Notes under the pieces: generated by a model
Seen by the model: only the letters and a program-made list of their open reading frames with translations
Databases searched by the model: none
What the model was told of the DNA's origin: nothing
Made by a program: the position numbers and the translations under genes
Shown here: in pieces, positions 34,500 through 42,401 of the stretch
Layout of the letters: every line of letters begins with the position of its first letter
Position numbering within the stretch: the first letter of the stretch is position 1
Assembly: GCA_018402385.1 (NCBI GenBank)
Contig: JAGYJA010000007.1
Span: 558,001-622,000, forward strand
Direction of reading: 5' to 3'
DNA length: 64,000 nt
Origin: Flavobacteriaceae bacterium
GTDB lineage: Bacteria; Bacteroidota; Bacteroidia; Flavobacteriales; Flavobacteriaceae

Positions 34500-35984
34500 T
34501 TTTAGAAACCATAACCATCATTGTTTACACCACGGCATTAATCTTTATTTTGATTTATGCACTGGCGCAATTGAACCTGCTTTTTAATTATGTGAGAGCC
34601 CAAAACAAGAAGGAAACTCCCAAAAAAATCAATTGGGAACAACTTGATGAAGTGCCTTATGTAACCATTCAATTGCCGGTTTATAATGAGAAATATGTGA
34701 TGGAGCGGCTTTTGAGAAACATTGTATTGATGGACTATCCCAAAGAGCGTTTGGAAATACAAGTGCTCGATGACTCCACAGATGAGACCCTTGCAGAAAC
34801 AGCTGCTTTGATTACTGAATTGCAACAAACCGGTGTGGATATCCAACACGTTTTACGCGAAAAAAGAACCGGCTTCAAAGCCGGTGCACTCAAAGAAGGG
34901 TTGAACACCGCTAAAGGGGAATTCATCGCCATTTTTGATGCCGACTTCCTCCCCAAACCCGACTGGTTAAAACGCACAGTTCCTCATTTTACCTCAGAGA
35001 ATATTGGTGTGGTACAAACCCGCTGGGGGCATCTCAACCGGGATTATTCCATTCTTACCAAAGTACAGGCCTTTGCGCTTGATGCTCATTTTAGCCTGGA
35101 GCAGGTGGGTAGAAATAGTCAAAACCACTTTATCAATTTTAATGGTACTGCCGGCATTTGGCGCAAGCAATGCATCCTCGATGCCGGAAACTGGGAAGGC
35201 GACACCCTCACCGAAGACCTCGACCTGAGTTACCGCGCCCAGATGAAAGGCTGGAAGTTTGCTTATCTGGAAGATGTGGAAACACCGGCAGAGCTTCCGG
35301 TAGTGATTAGTGCGGCGCGTTCTCAGCAGTTTCAGATGGAACAAGGGCGGGGCTGAGAACTTTCAGAAAATGAAATGGCGATTGCTCACCTCCTCTTCCA
35401 TTCCGTTGAAAACGAAAGTGCACGGGCTGCTGCATTTACTCAACAGCACCATGTTTTTAAACATCTTTATCGTGGCTGTTTTGAGTATCCCGATGCTTTA
35501 TATCAAAAATGAATATGAGCACCTGAAAGTCTATTTTATCGTCATGAGTTTCTTTGTCATCAGTACGTTGATCTTTTTTGTTTGCTACTGGTTTATGTTT
35601 AAAAAAATCTATGGGGGCAGCTTCCTGAATTTCTTTAAATACATTGGGATGTTTTTTACGTTTTTCTCCATTGCGATGGGCTTTTCATTGCACAATACCA
35701 TCGCTATTTTGGAAGGGCATTTTGGCAAGAAAAGCGAATTCATCAGAACCCCCAAGTTCAATATCAACTCCATCAAAGACAGCTGGAAAGGCAATATCTA
35801 CTTAAAAGAAAAAGTCTCTCCACACGTGCTTATTGAAGGGCTGTTGATGCTGTATTTCGCTTTTGGGATGTACAGTGCTTTTGTGGTGGGCAAGGAAGGT
35901 GATTTTGGTCTGTTTCCCTTTCACCTGATGTTGTTCCTGGGCTTTGGCTATGTGTTTTTTAAATCGCTTAAGCGAAGCTCATGA
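34496..35984 (+). pseudogene. Membrane GT2 (cellulose-synthase-like) glycosyltransferase, one frameshift
   Basis: A processive-type GT2: one N-terminal helix, then VTIQLPVYNEKYVMERLL, QVLDDSTDETL, EFIAIFDADFLPKPDWL (DxD), and GDTLTEDLDLSYRAQMKGWK (TED). The frame breaks inside the QxxRW motif. Dropping one C (35333) restores QQFRWNKGGAENFQKMKWRL, followed by four transmembrane helices (about 35430-35980). Losing QxxRW would abolish activity, so the break is either a read error or a knockout. It starts with GTG in a 4-bp overlap with the preceding gene and overlaps the next gene by 4 bp (ATGA). Confidence 0.85.
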
Positions 35985-37378
35985 GGCTTTGGCTGCAACT
36001 CCACCGCATCCCCCTGCTGATGGTTTTGGCAAGTCTTGTGTTTTATGGGTCCTTTGCATACCAACTGGAACGTAGTGATTTTATCAAGCTGCTCAGCCTC
36101 TATGCCGCCCTGTTCTTTTTGTTTTACAAACTGGTGCAAACCAACGCCGGCAATTTCAACTTCTTGTTCTGGACCGGTATCACCCTGAGAGCTGTTTTTA
36201 TTTTTTCTCTCCCCAACCTCTCACAGGACTTTTACCGCTTCCTCTGGGATGGACGGCTGTTGATTCAAGGCATCAATCCCTACCTTTTTACTCCTGATTC
36301 CTTCGCTTCGCTTGGAATGACGATCCCACAGGGACAAGAACTCATCAACGGCATGGGCACCCTCAACGCAAGCAACTACAGCAACTACCCGCCGGTATTG
36401 CAGTTTTGTTATGCCCTCGCCGCCCTTCTTGCCGGAAACAGTGTTTTAGGTTCTGTAATCGTGCTGAAACTTATCCTGATTGCTGCAGACATTGGGACTT
36501 TGTTGTTTGGAAAGAAACTACTTGAAAAACTCCAGCTGCCCACCCACCATATCTTTTGGTTTTTCCTAAACCCGTTTATCATCATCGAACTCACCGGCAA
36601 CCTGCACTTTGAAGGGGTGATGGTCTTCTTTTTGGTGGGGGCGCTTTACTTTATAGCGGTCAAGAAATGGTTGTGGAGTGCGGTGTTTTTAGGACTCTCT
36701 ATAACGACCAAACTCATTCCCTTGCTGTTTTTACCGTTGTTGTTGCCTTATTTTAGAAGCCAATTCCCGTCCATAAGGCAAGCACTGAAGCAACTAAGCC
36801 GTTACTACATGGTAGTTTTGTTGACCGTGGCTTTGCTGTTTGTCCCCTTTCTTTCTAAAGCTTTTATTGAGAACTTCTCAGCCACCCTTAGCCTTTACTT
36901 TACCAGCTTTGAGTTTAACGCCAGTGTGTATTACCTCATTCGCTGGATTGGTTTTGAAACTGTGGGCTGGAACCTCATAGGCACAGTGGGCAAAATACTA
37001 CCGGTAGTGGTGATTGTGTTTATACTGTACCTCAGCTTTTTCAAAAAGGCAAAAGACCTTTCCCGCTTGTTGGTATTGATGTTGTTTGGTATTTGTTTTT
37101 ACTACCTGCTCTCCACCACGGTGCATCCCTGGTATTTGACCGTCCCTTTGGTACTCAGCATTTTTACCCGCTACCGCTTTCTGCTGGTGTGGAGTTTTAT
37201 GATGGTGTTGAGTTACTCGGCCTATGGCCCGGGTGGGTTTCAGGAGAACTTGTGGTTGGTGGGCTTGGAGTATTTGGTGGTGATGGGGTATTTTGGGTGG
37301 GAGGTTGTTGTTAAAGGGGAGGTAGTGTGCCACGCGATGCAATCGCGCAGTAGCGAGGGAGGTAGCAGTGTCCTTTAA
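35981..37378 (+). CDS. Polytopic membrane glycosyltransferase (GT39/GT87-like)
   Basis: A 465-residue protein with roughly ten to twelve hydrophobic helices. Its N-terminal half has LSQDFYRFLWDGRLLIQGINPY and YSNYPPVLQFCYALAALL, typical of GT-C enzymes that use lipid-linked sugars (D-x-x-R/Y-W-D motif region and PP motif). It is the last gene of the MORN-GT2-GT2 operon and probably moves the sugar from the polyprenyl carrier to an acceptor outside the cytoplasmic membrane. Two segments look repeat-derived: SFASLGMT inside the first loop (36294-36322), and the last 17 codons (VCHAMQSRSSEGG...), which lie on a palindromic repeat and replace a normal C-terminus. Confidence 0.8.
   Translation: MRLWLQLHRIPLLMVLASLVFYGSFAYQLERSDFIKLLSLYAALFFLFYKLVQTNAGNFNFLFWTGITLRAVFIFSLPNLSQDFYRFLWDGRLLIQGINPYLFTPDSFASLGMTIPQGQELINGMGTLNASNYSNYPPVLQFCYALAALLAGNSVLGSVIVLKLILIAADIGTLLFGKKLLEKLQLPTHHIFWFFLNPFIIIELTGNLHFEGVMVFFLVGALYFIAVKKWLWSAVFLGLSITTKLIPLLFLPLLLPYFRSQFPSIRQALKQLSRYYMVVLLTVALLFVPFLSKAFIENFSATLSLYFTSFEFNASVYYLIRWIGFETVGWNLIGTVGKILPVVVIVFILYLSFFKKAKDLSRLLVLMLFGICFYYLLSTTVHPWYLTVPLVLSIFTRYRFLLVWSFMMVLSYSAYGPGGFQENLWLVGLEYLVVMGYFGWEVVVKGEVVCHAMQSRSSEGGSSVL
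36294..36322 (+). repeat. Candidate REP-like repeat inside a coding region
   Basis: The segment TTCGCTTCGCTTGGAATGAC resembles a dispersed repeat common in Bacteroidota genomes (TTCGCT..GGAATGAC). It is read in frame as SFASLGMT in a predicted extracytoplasmic loop. I cannot confirm copy number from this window. Confidence 0.4.
37319..37372 (+). repeat. Palindromic repeat-like sequence at the 3' end of the GT-C gene
   Basis: Contains the perfect hairpin CGCGAT-GCA-ATCGCG followed by GAGGGAGGTAGCAGTGTCC. It is GC-richer than its surroundings and encodes the low-complexity C-terminal tail of the protein. Confidence 0.45.
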
Positions 37379-37386
37379 ATTATTTT

Positions 37387-38010
37387 CTATTTATTTAAAT
37401 TAGTATTTGCGAAATCAAAATCAGAAAAATCTTTAAAGAGTAAAATCCCTTTCTCTTTAGTCAAATAGTTTTGTAATATCTCATAGTTTCCTTTTGGAAA
37501 ACTAATTTGGTCACCTTTAGTTAAATATCTATCTCCACCAAACTCGCACTCACATAATTCTCCACGAACAGCAGTTGCATAAACGGTTACTTTTTCTTTA
37601 TACCCTTCTTTCCATTTCTTTTTAATTACCTGAATTTTTTTTCTGTTCTTTTTAATTAGTTTGCGTAAGTCAGACAGATAATCACTATAATTTTCAGGGA
37701 AATTAAATTCTGTTCCGGTAGTCAATGTAAAGGGATAGGAAACCTTACCTAAACAACAAGATTCTAACTGTTCACTGCCAAAGAAATCATATAAGAAAAG
37801 CGAAAAGATTCTCGGTTCTTTATAATCGTTTGATTTTTCATGTTTTTCTAATGTTGCAACCCAATAATAGGTATAAGTAGTGTTTTTATGTAAACCTTTA
37901 TTTCTATCGCTTTCAAAAGTCAGAATCACAAACTCTTTTTCAGTCAGATTTTGAGCAAATCCATTTAATGATAAGAGAAGTAGGATTATTAAGATTACTG
38001 TGTTTTTCAA
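37387..38010 (-). CDS. Hypothetical exported protein
   Basis: 207 residues from a TTG start. A signal peptide (LKNTVILIILLLLSLNGFAQ, read as Met first) is followed by a domain I do not recognise, with HKNTTYTYYWVATLEKHEK and three cysteines in SCCLGK and LCECEFGG. The basic stretch LRKLIKKNRKKIQVIKKKWKEG is notable. It is at the 3' end of the minus-strand accessory island, with no palindrome between it and the next gene. 38011-38155 holds nothing recognised. Confidence 0.55.
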   Translation of the reverse strand: MKNTVILIILLLLSLNGFAQNLTEKEFVILTFESDRNKGLHKNTTYTYYWVATLEKHEKSNDYKEPRIFSLFLYDFFGSEQLESCCLGKVSYPFTLTTGTEFNFPENYSDYLSDLRKLIKKNRKKIQVIKKKWKEGYKEKVTVYATAVRGELCECEFGGDRYLTKGDQISFPKGNYEILQNYLTKEKGILLFKDFSDFDFANTNLNK

Positions 38011-38155
38011 TTTATATATTAATTTTCATAAAATTCTAACATTTATTAATTGATGTTCTAAATTATCATTTTAGCTGGAATTTTTACTGTTTTACCAACA
38101 ATAGATTTTAAATCGGATAATCTTAAATCTTGGATTTGATTGTGGTTCAATTCCA

Positions 38156-39142
38156 TTAATTACAGTTTTTGCTTATTTCTTCGTAGGCATCAGCATTTCC
38201 TAATTCTCCAGATTTTGATAAATCTTTGCAACCTTTTTCTTTATTACCTTTTTTAATTTGTGCTAATCCTCTCAAATAATAGGAATTGTAGTGGTTCTCG
38301 ATTATGATTGCCTTATCTAAATCAGATATTGCCTTATCATATTGACCTAAACTCAAATAAATTTCTCCTCTTGTTTCCCAAAAATGCCAATCTGTTATAT
38401 CCAGTTCTAATGCTTTGTCAACAAAAGGTAGTGCTTTATCATATTCTCGCAATAGTACATATGTATAAGCTTTATTATTGTAAACCATACCTATTTTGTT
38501 ATACTGCATTGGATAATTAGAGTTTAACTCAATTACTTTATCATAATCACTAATTGAACCATAATAATCTTTTAATTGTCCTTTTGCCATTGCTCTCCAC
38601 ATTAGGACATCGGTATTATTACTATCTTTTTCAAGGTACTTTGAAAAATTCCAAACTGCTAAAGCGTATTCGCCATTGTGAAAATGTTGTAAAGCAATTT
38701 GAACTTCATTTAATGATGAACTATTAGATGATGAGTTATTGTTAGCTTGCGTTGTATTTGTACTCTGACTTTTCTGTTGGTTTACCCAAACGTTATAGTC
38801 AGACATAATTTTTCTTATTGCCGTTTCAGTTTTTTGAAGATATTTTGTTGCGCTTGCCAAATCTTTATCTTCAATATCAGTTAAATCTTTATATTCTCTG
38901 TTAAGACGATTTAAAAATTGTTTTTCTGAAATTTGTGGTTTTAATTCTAAAATCCAATTTTTTAAATTATAAAGATATTTTTGATTTGCTTCGTATCTTT
39001 CTTGTAATGTTATTGTTACGGAAGAAATTTCACTAAATGACATTGGTTCATAACTCGATGGTGTGACTGTAGAATCTCTATTGACTTGTGAATAGATTAA
39101 AGTGGATATAAGTAAAAGGCAAAAAATTAAAATTCTTCTCAT
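38156..39142 (-). CDS. Exported tetratricopeptide-repeat protein
   Basis: About 328 residues from the ATG at 39142, chosen because it begins a signal peptide (MRRILIFCLLLISTLIYSQ). The N-terminal third is charged and helical. A Ser/Asn/Thr-rich linker (TNTTQANNNSSSNSSSLNE) leads to four or five TPR units: YALAVWNFSKYLEKDSNNTD, YGSISDYDKVIELNSNYPMQ, YDKALPFVDKALELDITDWH and YDKAISDLDKAIIIENHYNS. It is probably a periplasmic or surface scaffold. A degenerate palindrome (39164-39247) separates it from the next gene. Confidence 0.75.
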   Translation of the reverse strand: MRRILIFCLLLISTLIYSQVNRDSTVTPSSYEPMSFSEISSVTITLQERYEANQKYLYNLKNWILELKPQISEKQFLNRLNREYKDLTDIEDKDLASATKYLQKTETAIRKIMSDYNVWVNQQKSQSTNTTQANNNSSSNSSSLNEVQIALQHFHNGEYALAVWNFSKYLEKDSNNTDVLMWRAMAKGQLKDYYGSISDYDKVIELNSNYPMQYNKIGMVYNNKAYTYVLLREYDKALPFVDKALELDITDWHFWETRGEIYLSLGQYDKAISDLDKAIIIENHYNSYYLRGLAQIKKGNKEKGCKDLSKSGELGNADAYEEISKNCN

Positions 39143-39163
39143 AATATTTGGTTTTATATGTTT

Positions 39164-39247
39164 GCTAACGTTTGTGCATATGAGTTGTGGCGTGGAATGA
39201 ACAACTAATTTAGCAAACAAAACCCAGAGCTGCTAACCGTTTTCATT
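39164..39247 (-). repeat. Degenerate attC-like palindrome 5 (internally deleted)
   Basis: Keeps one arm of the shared repeat (GAGTTGTGGCGTGGAATGA and CAACTAATTTAGCAAACAAAACCC on the plus strand) but lacks the central hairpin and the opposite arm found in copies 3 and 4. The upstream gene's stop codon lies inside it. Confidence 0.65.
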
Positions 39248-39689
39248 CCGTTGTGATTATTTCAATTGTCTGTTTTTTTTCGGGTGGGTTTTTAATTCGA
39301 ATATTGATTTTTTTATAAACCCACTCATTGTTGACAAGATCAGCAGAAATATCCATATTTGCTCTCCCTTTTGCTCCAACAACACGAATTGAGGAACTCA
39401 CCGTTTTGTTGTCGTTTGAATATGCTACTTGTCCTTCAAGAATTGCAAGATTGTCAATGGGCTTAATTTCCCCAAGCAGTTCAGTCACTCTATGATTAGA
39501 TTTCACTTTTTTAAGGGCATTTTCATAAAGTTCAGTGTCGGCATATGCTTGGGCTAAATCGTTTGTAATGCCGCCCATTCCTGATGAGAAGAATATGGAG
39601 ATTGTAATAACTATGATTCCGCAAATTGTCACAAACCATTTCCAATTCCGTTTCCACCAACTTTTTTGTTTTATCAATTCGTTATTCAT
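39243..39689 (-). CDS. Coa1-like (cytochrome oxidase assembly factor) family protein, cassette cargo
   Basis: 148 residues: a basic Trp-rich N-terminus (SWWKRNWKWF), one transmembrane helix, and an extracytoplasmic domain with YENALKKVKSNHRVTELLGE, an SIRVVGAKGRANMDIS core and WVYKKINIRI. This matches the Coa1/DUF1783 pattern often found in accessory regions of Bacteroidota. A true role in cytochrome oxidase assembly is not implied. Its stop lies in palindrome 5 and its start is 37 bp from palindrome 4, so it looks like a one-gene cassette. Confidence 0.65.
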   Translation of the reverse strand: MNNELIKQKSWWKRNWKWFVTICGIIVITISIFFSSGMGGITNDLAQAYADTELYENALKKVKSNHRVTELLGEIKPIDNLAILEGQVAYSNDNKTVSSSIRVVGAKGRANMDISADLVNNEWVYKKINIRIKNPPEKKQTIEIITTE

Positions 39690-39725
39690 TTATCAATTTT
39701 TATTTTTAACCTATGTTTTCTAATT

Positions 39726-39864
39726 GTGGGAAACGATTTGGCTATGAGCTGTGGCGTGGATTGAGCAACTAATTTAGCAAACAAAACCCAAACCTGAGGA
39801 AAATCCGTGAGGATTTTCCGAGTGAGCCGGTACAAGCCATAGCTTATCGCCGGTGTTGTAAAAC
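39726..39864 (-). repeat. attC-like palindrome 4
   Basis: 139 bp. Outer ends are GTGGGAAAC and GTTGTAAAAC. Inner arms GGCTATGAGCTGTGGC and GCCATAGCTTATCGCC pair at 13 of 16 positions. The centre is a perfect hairpin GGAAAATCC-GTGA-GGATTTTCC. It is nearly identical to copy 3 across its interior. Confidence 0.85.
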
Positions 39865-39868
39865 GTTT

Positions 39869-40264
39869 TTATTTCATTCGCACGAATTTTCCAGAATGTG
39901 AAATTATGTGTAAATTCACTCGCATTATAAAATAAATTGTGTCTTTATTGCAATTAGTAATTTCATAATATGGTTGTCCGTTAGAAGTTAATGCTTTTTG
40001 AAATTCAGTTAATGAGTCCGATGGGTTTTCAAGCGATTTTAATCGAAAGGCACTTTTTTTAATAGATTCGATTTTGAATTTTCTATTTGAGTCCGAGTTA
40101 ATTTCTGTCAAATATTGTCCGTCAATTTTAAATTCAAATTTCGGATAGTTTGAAAACTGATCATCATAGATAACTTTATATTTTCCGTCTTTTAAATCGC
40201 AATTATAGTCCGCGCATTTAAATCCGAAACATAATAAAATTGATATGTAGAATATTTTTTTCAA
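39869..40264 (-). CDS. Small exported lipoprotein-like cassette protein
   Basis: About 131 residues from the TTG at 40264 (an in-frame GTG at 40273 lies inside the palindrome end). The N-terminus MKKIFYISILLCFGFKCADYNC looks like a lipoprotein signal, with Cys after FGFK. The rest is a short beta-rich domain (KFEIKTI-like segments, GKYKVIYDDQFSNYPKFEF) that I do not recognise. It lies between palindromes 4 and 3, so it is a one-gene cassette. The next palindrome has been interrupted by an IS110 element. Confidence 0.55.
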   Translation of the reverse strand: MKKIFYISILLCFGFKCADYNCDLKDGKYKVIYDDQFSNYPKFEFKIDGQYLTEINSDSNRKFKIESIKKSAFRLKSLENPSDSLTEFQKALTSNGQPYYEITNCNKDTIYFIMRVNLHIISHSGKFVRMK

Positions 40265-40266
40265 AT

Positions 40267-40286
40267 GCACCACAACGCTCTAGGCT
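40267..40286 (-). repeat. attC-like palindrome 3, part before the IS110 insertion
   Basis: GCACCACAAC at the outer end, then GCTCTAGGCT. Joined to 41641-41761 it restores an inner arm GGCT+ATGAGCTGTGGC equal to that of palindrome 4. The CT at 40285-40286 is the crossover dinucleotide. Confidence 0.8.
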
Positions 40287-40355
40287 CGTATGTTTACAGA
40301 GTTTAATTTATTATCCATAAATATAGTAGTTTTCCATTTAATAATAAGAGCTAAA

Positions 40356-40480
40356 ATAGAAGGGACAGAGAGTTTCTCGGCTAGATACAATTAGTGATAT
40401 CGTTTCATAGAAATCCGCCCTTCTATAGTTCTCTTAGAATCTGAACAGTACCTAGATCCACATAGTAGAGATCGAATCAA
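40356..40480 (+). ncRNA. Predicted IS110 bridge RNA
   Basis: The leader folds into at least one long hairpin: ATAGAAGGG (40356-40364) pairs perfectly with CCCTTCTAT (40418-40426). Its loop holds CTCGGCTA (40376-40383), seven of eight matching the reconstituted target CTAGGCTA, and TCATAG (40405-40410), complementary to core plus right flank CTATGA. A second segment ACAGTACCT (40445-40453) equals the element's right end plus core (41632-41640). These are the positions expected of target- and donor-binding guides in IS110 bridge RNAs. The exact ends are a guess. Confidence 0.65.
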
Positions 40481-40529
40481 ATGCGAGCAAAGATGACAAA
40501 GGGAATTATGGCTTTAAAAAACAATTATA

Positions 40530-41603
40530 ATGAATACAATATTAAAACAATGTTTGGGTATCGATGTCTCTAAGTCAAGCTTAAGTCTATCTTTAGGTTA
40601 TCTGACTAATAATCTAAGTAAGAAATTTGAGAGTCATGTAGATGTCAGTAATGATCTTTCGGGCTTTAAGGTCTTGCATAAATGGCTAAAAAAATCCCTT
40701 GATGCAGGGATTAATTTCACAATAGTTATGGAAGCCACAGGTGTCTATCATCAGCATGTGGCACATTACCTTTATGAGCAGGGATATGATGTATGTATTA
40801 TGCAATCGGGCCGTGTAAAGCGCTATGCCCAAAGCTTGGATCAACGCTCCAAGACAGATGCCCTAGACAGTAGAATGTTGAGCATGCTGGGTCTGGAAAG
40901 GAACCTTCGTCCTTGGCATCCACCAAGTAAAACCTTGCAACAATTAAAGGTATTGAGCCGAGAGCGCAGTACGCTATTGAAGGACAGAACGGTAGAGATC
41001 AATCGTTATGGAGCGATTTTATCAAGTGTTGGTAATAATACCAAGGCATCGAAAAGGCATCGAGCCAGGCTTAAGTTGTTAGACCTCCAGATAGAATCCA
41101 TCGAGGAAGAGATGCGCTGCTTGATATCAAAGGACAGTGCATTGAAGAGGAAAATTGATTTTTTGGAAAGTATACCCGGTATTTCATTCATTTCAGCAGC
41201 TACAGTGGTTGGAGAGACTTTGGGATTTGAATCAATAACTAACGGGAAACAGTTAACGAGCTATGCTGGTTATGACGTTGTCTTAAGAGAGTCTGGTAAT
41301 TTTAAAGGAAAAACAAGGATAAGTAAGAAAGGAAATAGCCATATCCGGGCAGTCCTGCACATGCCATCAATGACCTGTGTGCGTTGCAATCCCACATTGA
41401 AAGCGTTTTATAACAGATTAAAGCCCAATAAGGCAAAGCCATTGGTTGCACTGGTGGCCGTACAACGTAAACTGTTACTGTTGATGTTCACTCTATGGAA
41501 GAACGAAGAGAACTATGATGCGGAATTTGAAAATAAAAAGCAGCAAAAGCATGAAGCTCTTGCTGCACAGGATAACAATTTGGTAAACCAATTTGTTTCC
41601 TAA
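40530..41603 (+). CDS. IS110-family DEDD recombinase (transposase)
   Basis: 357 residues. The N-terminal RuvC-like DEDD domain starts CLGIDVSKSSLSLSLGY, continues with FTIVMEATGVYHQHVAHYL (Glu), and has the D-x-x-D region RSKTDALDSRMLSMLG. The C-terminal transposase_20 domain has ESIPGISFISAATVVGE, TSYAGYDVVLRESG and KKGNSHIRAVLHMPSM with the catalytic Ser region. It acts with the element's structured RNA to cut and join element and target at a shared dinucleotide. The frame is intact and of normal family length. Confidence 0.93.
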   Translation: MNTILKQCLGIDVSKSSLSLSLGYLTNNLSKKFESHVDVSNDLSGFKVLHKWLKKSLDAGINFTIVMEATGVYHQHVAHYLYEQGYDVCIMQSGRVKRYAQSLDQRSKTDALDSRMLSMLGLERNLRPWHPPSKTLQQLKVLSRERSTLLKDRTVEINRYGAILSSVGNNTKASKRHRARLKLLDLQIESIEEEMRCLISKDSALKRKIDFLESIPGISFISAATVVGETLGFESITNGKQLTSYAGYDVVLRESGNFKGKTRISKKGNSHIRAVLHMPSMTCVRCNPTLKAFYNRLKPNKAKPLVALVAVQRKLLLLMFTLWKNEENYDAEFENKKQQKHEALAAQDNNLVNQFVS

Positions 41604-41640
41604 AATTTTAGAAAAAAACTTGTTTTATAACACAGTACCT

Positions 41641-41761
41641 ATGAGCTGTGGCGTGGATTGAGCAACTAATTTAGCAAACAAAACCCAGACCTGAGGAAAA
41701 TCCGTGAGGATTTTCCGAGTGAGCGTGTACAAGCCATAGCTTATCGCCGGTGTTGTGCATA
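41641..41761 (-). repeat. attC-like palindrome 3, part after the IS110 insertion
   Basis: Contains the arm remainder ATGAGCTGTGGC, the perfect hairpin GGAAAATCC-GTGA-GGATTTTCC (41695-41716), the opposite arm GCCATAGCTTATCGCC, and the outer end GTTGTGCATA (41752-41761). That end is the exact reverse complement of TATGCACAAC (42265-42274), the 5' end of the same gene's unit. Confidence 0.85.
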
Positions 41762-41766
41762 GTTTT

Positions 41767-42255
41767 CTATATTATTTGTAGTAAGAAAATTAAAAAAATA
41801 GCAGTTATAGATAAGATAAAATCTAATAAAGTAAACTCTCTGTCATCAAAAAGATCTCTTTTAGATTCTTTTAAAACTGTAACAAATTCCTTTTTTTGGT
41901 ATTTTAAGCTTGTCCATCTTAAAAGTTGAAATGCAATTAAGAAAATCCAAAAATTTCGAAGACCACGTATTGCATGCCAATCTGTATTGTCAAGTCCGTG
42001 TCTATAGTAAATTCCAATTTGGATAAAGGAAAGCACAAACCAAATAATCCATACATTTAGATTCCTCAAAGGTTTGTAGTTAAAAAATAAAGTAAAGAAG
42101 TAAAGACCGAATGAATAATATACAATTGGCTTTCTAGTTTCAAATCCGACAGGCTCAATTATCAAAAAGTAGAAAGAAAAGCACAAGCAAATTCCGATGA
42201 AAAAGAAATTAAATGCACTTATTTTTTCTCTTTTAAATAGTCCGTTTTTTGTCAT
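41767..42255 (-). CDS. Hypothetical polytopic membrane protein, cassette cargo
   Basis: 162 residues with about five hydrophobic helices (about 14-32, 46-60, 69-85, 100-115, 145-160) and a charged loop KKEFVTVLKESKRDLFDDRE before the last. No family recognised. It lies alone between palindromes 3 and 2. The 10 bp flanking it on each side (GTTGTGCATA / TATGCACAAC) are exact inverted copies, so the unit 41752-42274 (523 bp) looks like one mobile cassette. Its ATG is 10 bp inside the unit end. Confidence 0.6.
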   Translation of the reverse strand: MTKNGLFKREKISAFNFFFIGICLCFSFYFLIIEPVGFETRKPIVYYSFGLYFFTLFFNYKPLRNLNVWIIWFVLSFIQIGIYYRHGLDNTDWHAIRGLRNFWIFLIAFQLLRWTSLKYQKKEFVTVLKESKRDLFDDREFTLLDFILSITAIFLIFLLQII

Positions 42256-42264
42256 TTTTTAAAT

Positions 42265-42401
42265 TATGCACAACGGTCTTGTATATGAAAAGTAGCGGAT
42301 TTTAAGCACTAACTTTTCAGTTTAACAATGACCTCTAATTTATTCATTTTCTTTCGATTAAGCGATTAAACCGCTATTTTTTATATACGTTGTTGTGCGT
42401 A
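42265..42401 (-). repeat. attC-like palindrome 2
   Basis: 137 bp. Outer ends are TATGCACAAC (42265-42274) and GTTGTGCGTA (42392-42401). Inner arms TGTATATGAAAAGTAGCGG (42280-42298) and CCGCTATTTTTTATATACG (42371-42389) pair over about 15 of 19 positions. The central sequence is unrelated to copies 1, 3 and 4. The stop codon of the upstream gene lies within it. Confidence 0.85.

Larger units (their letters stand above)
40287..41640 (+). mobile_element. IS110-family element inserted in an attC-like palindrome
   Basis: A 1354-bp element with no terminal inverted repeats, as usual for IS110. Both junctions share the dinucleotide CT (40285-40286 and 41639-41640), and removing the element rebuilds the palindrome arm. 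It has a 243-bp 5' non-coding leader with bridge-RNA-like features, one intact recombinase gene, and a 37-bp right end. Confidence 0.85.

Noticed and set aside
34496..35984. Programmed frameshifting in the GT2 gene
   Set aside because: No slippery heptamer with downstream structure at the break, and similar single-base breaks occur in unrelated genes nearby, so error or mutation is simpler.
41752..42274. Cassettes as IS982-driven passenger elements
   Set aside because: End sequences are similar, but no flanking target duplication is seen, the ends differ between units, and the palindrome arms between units are themselves paired.
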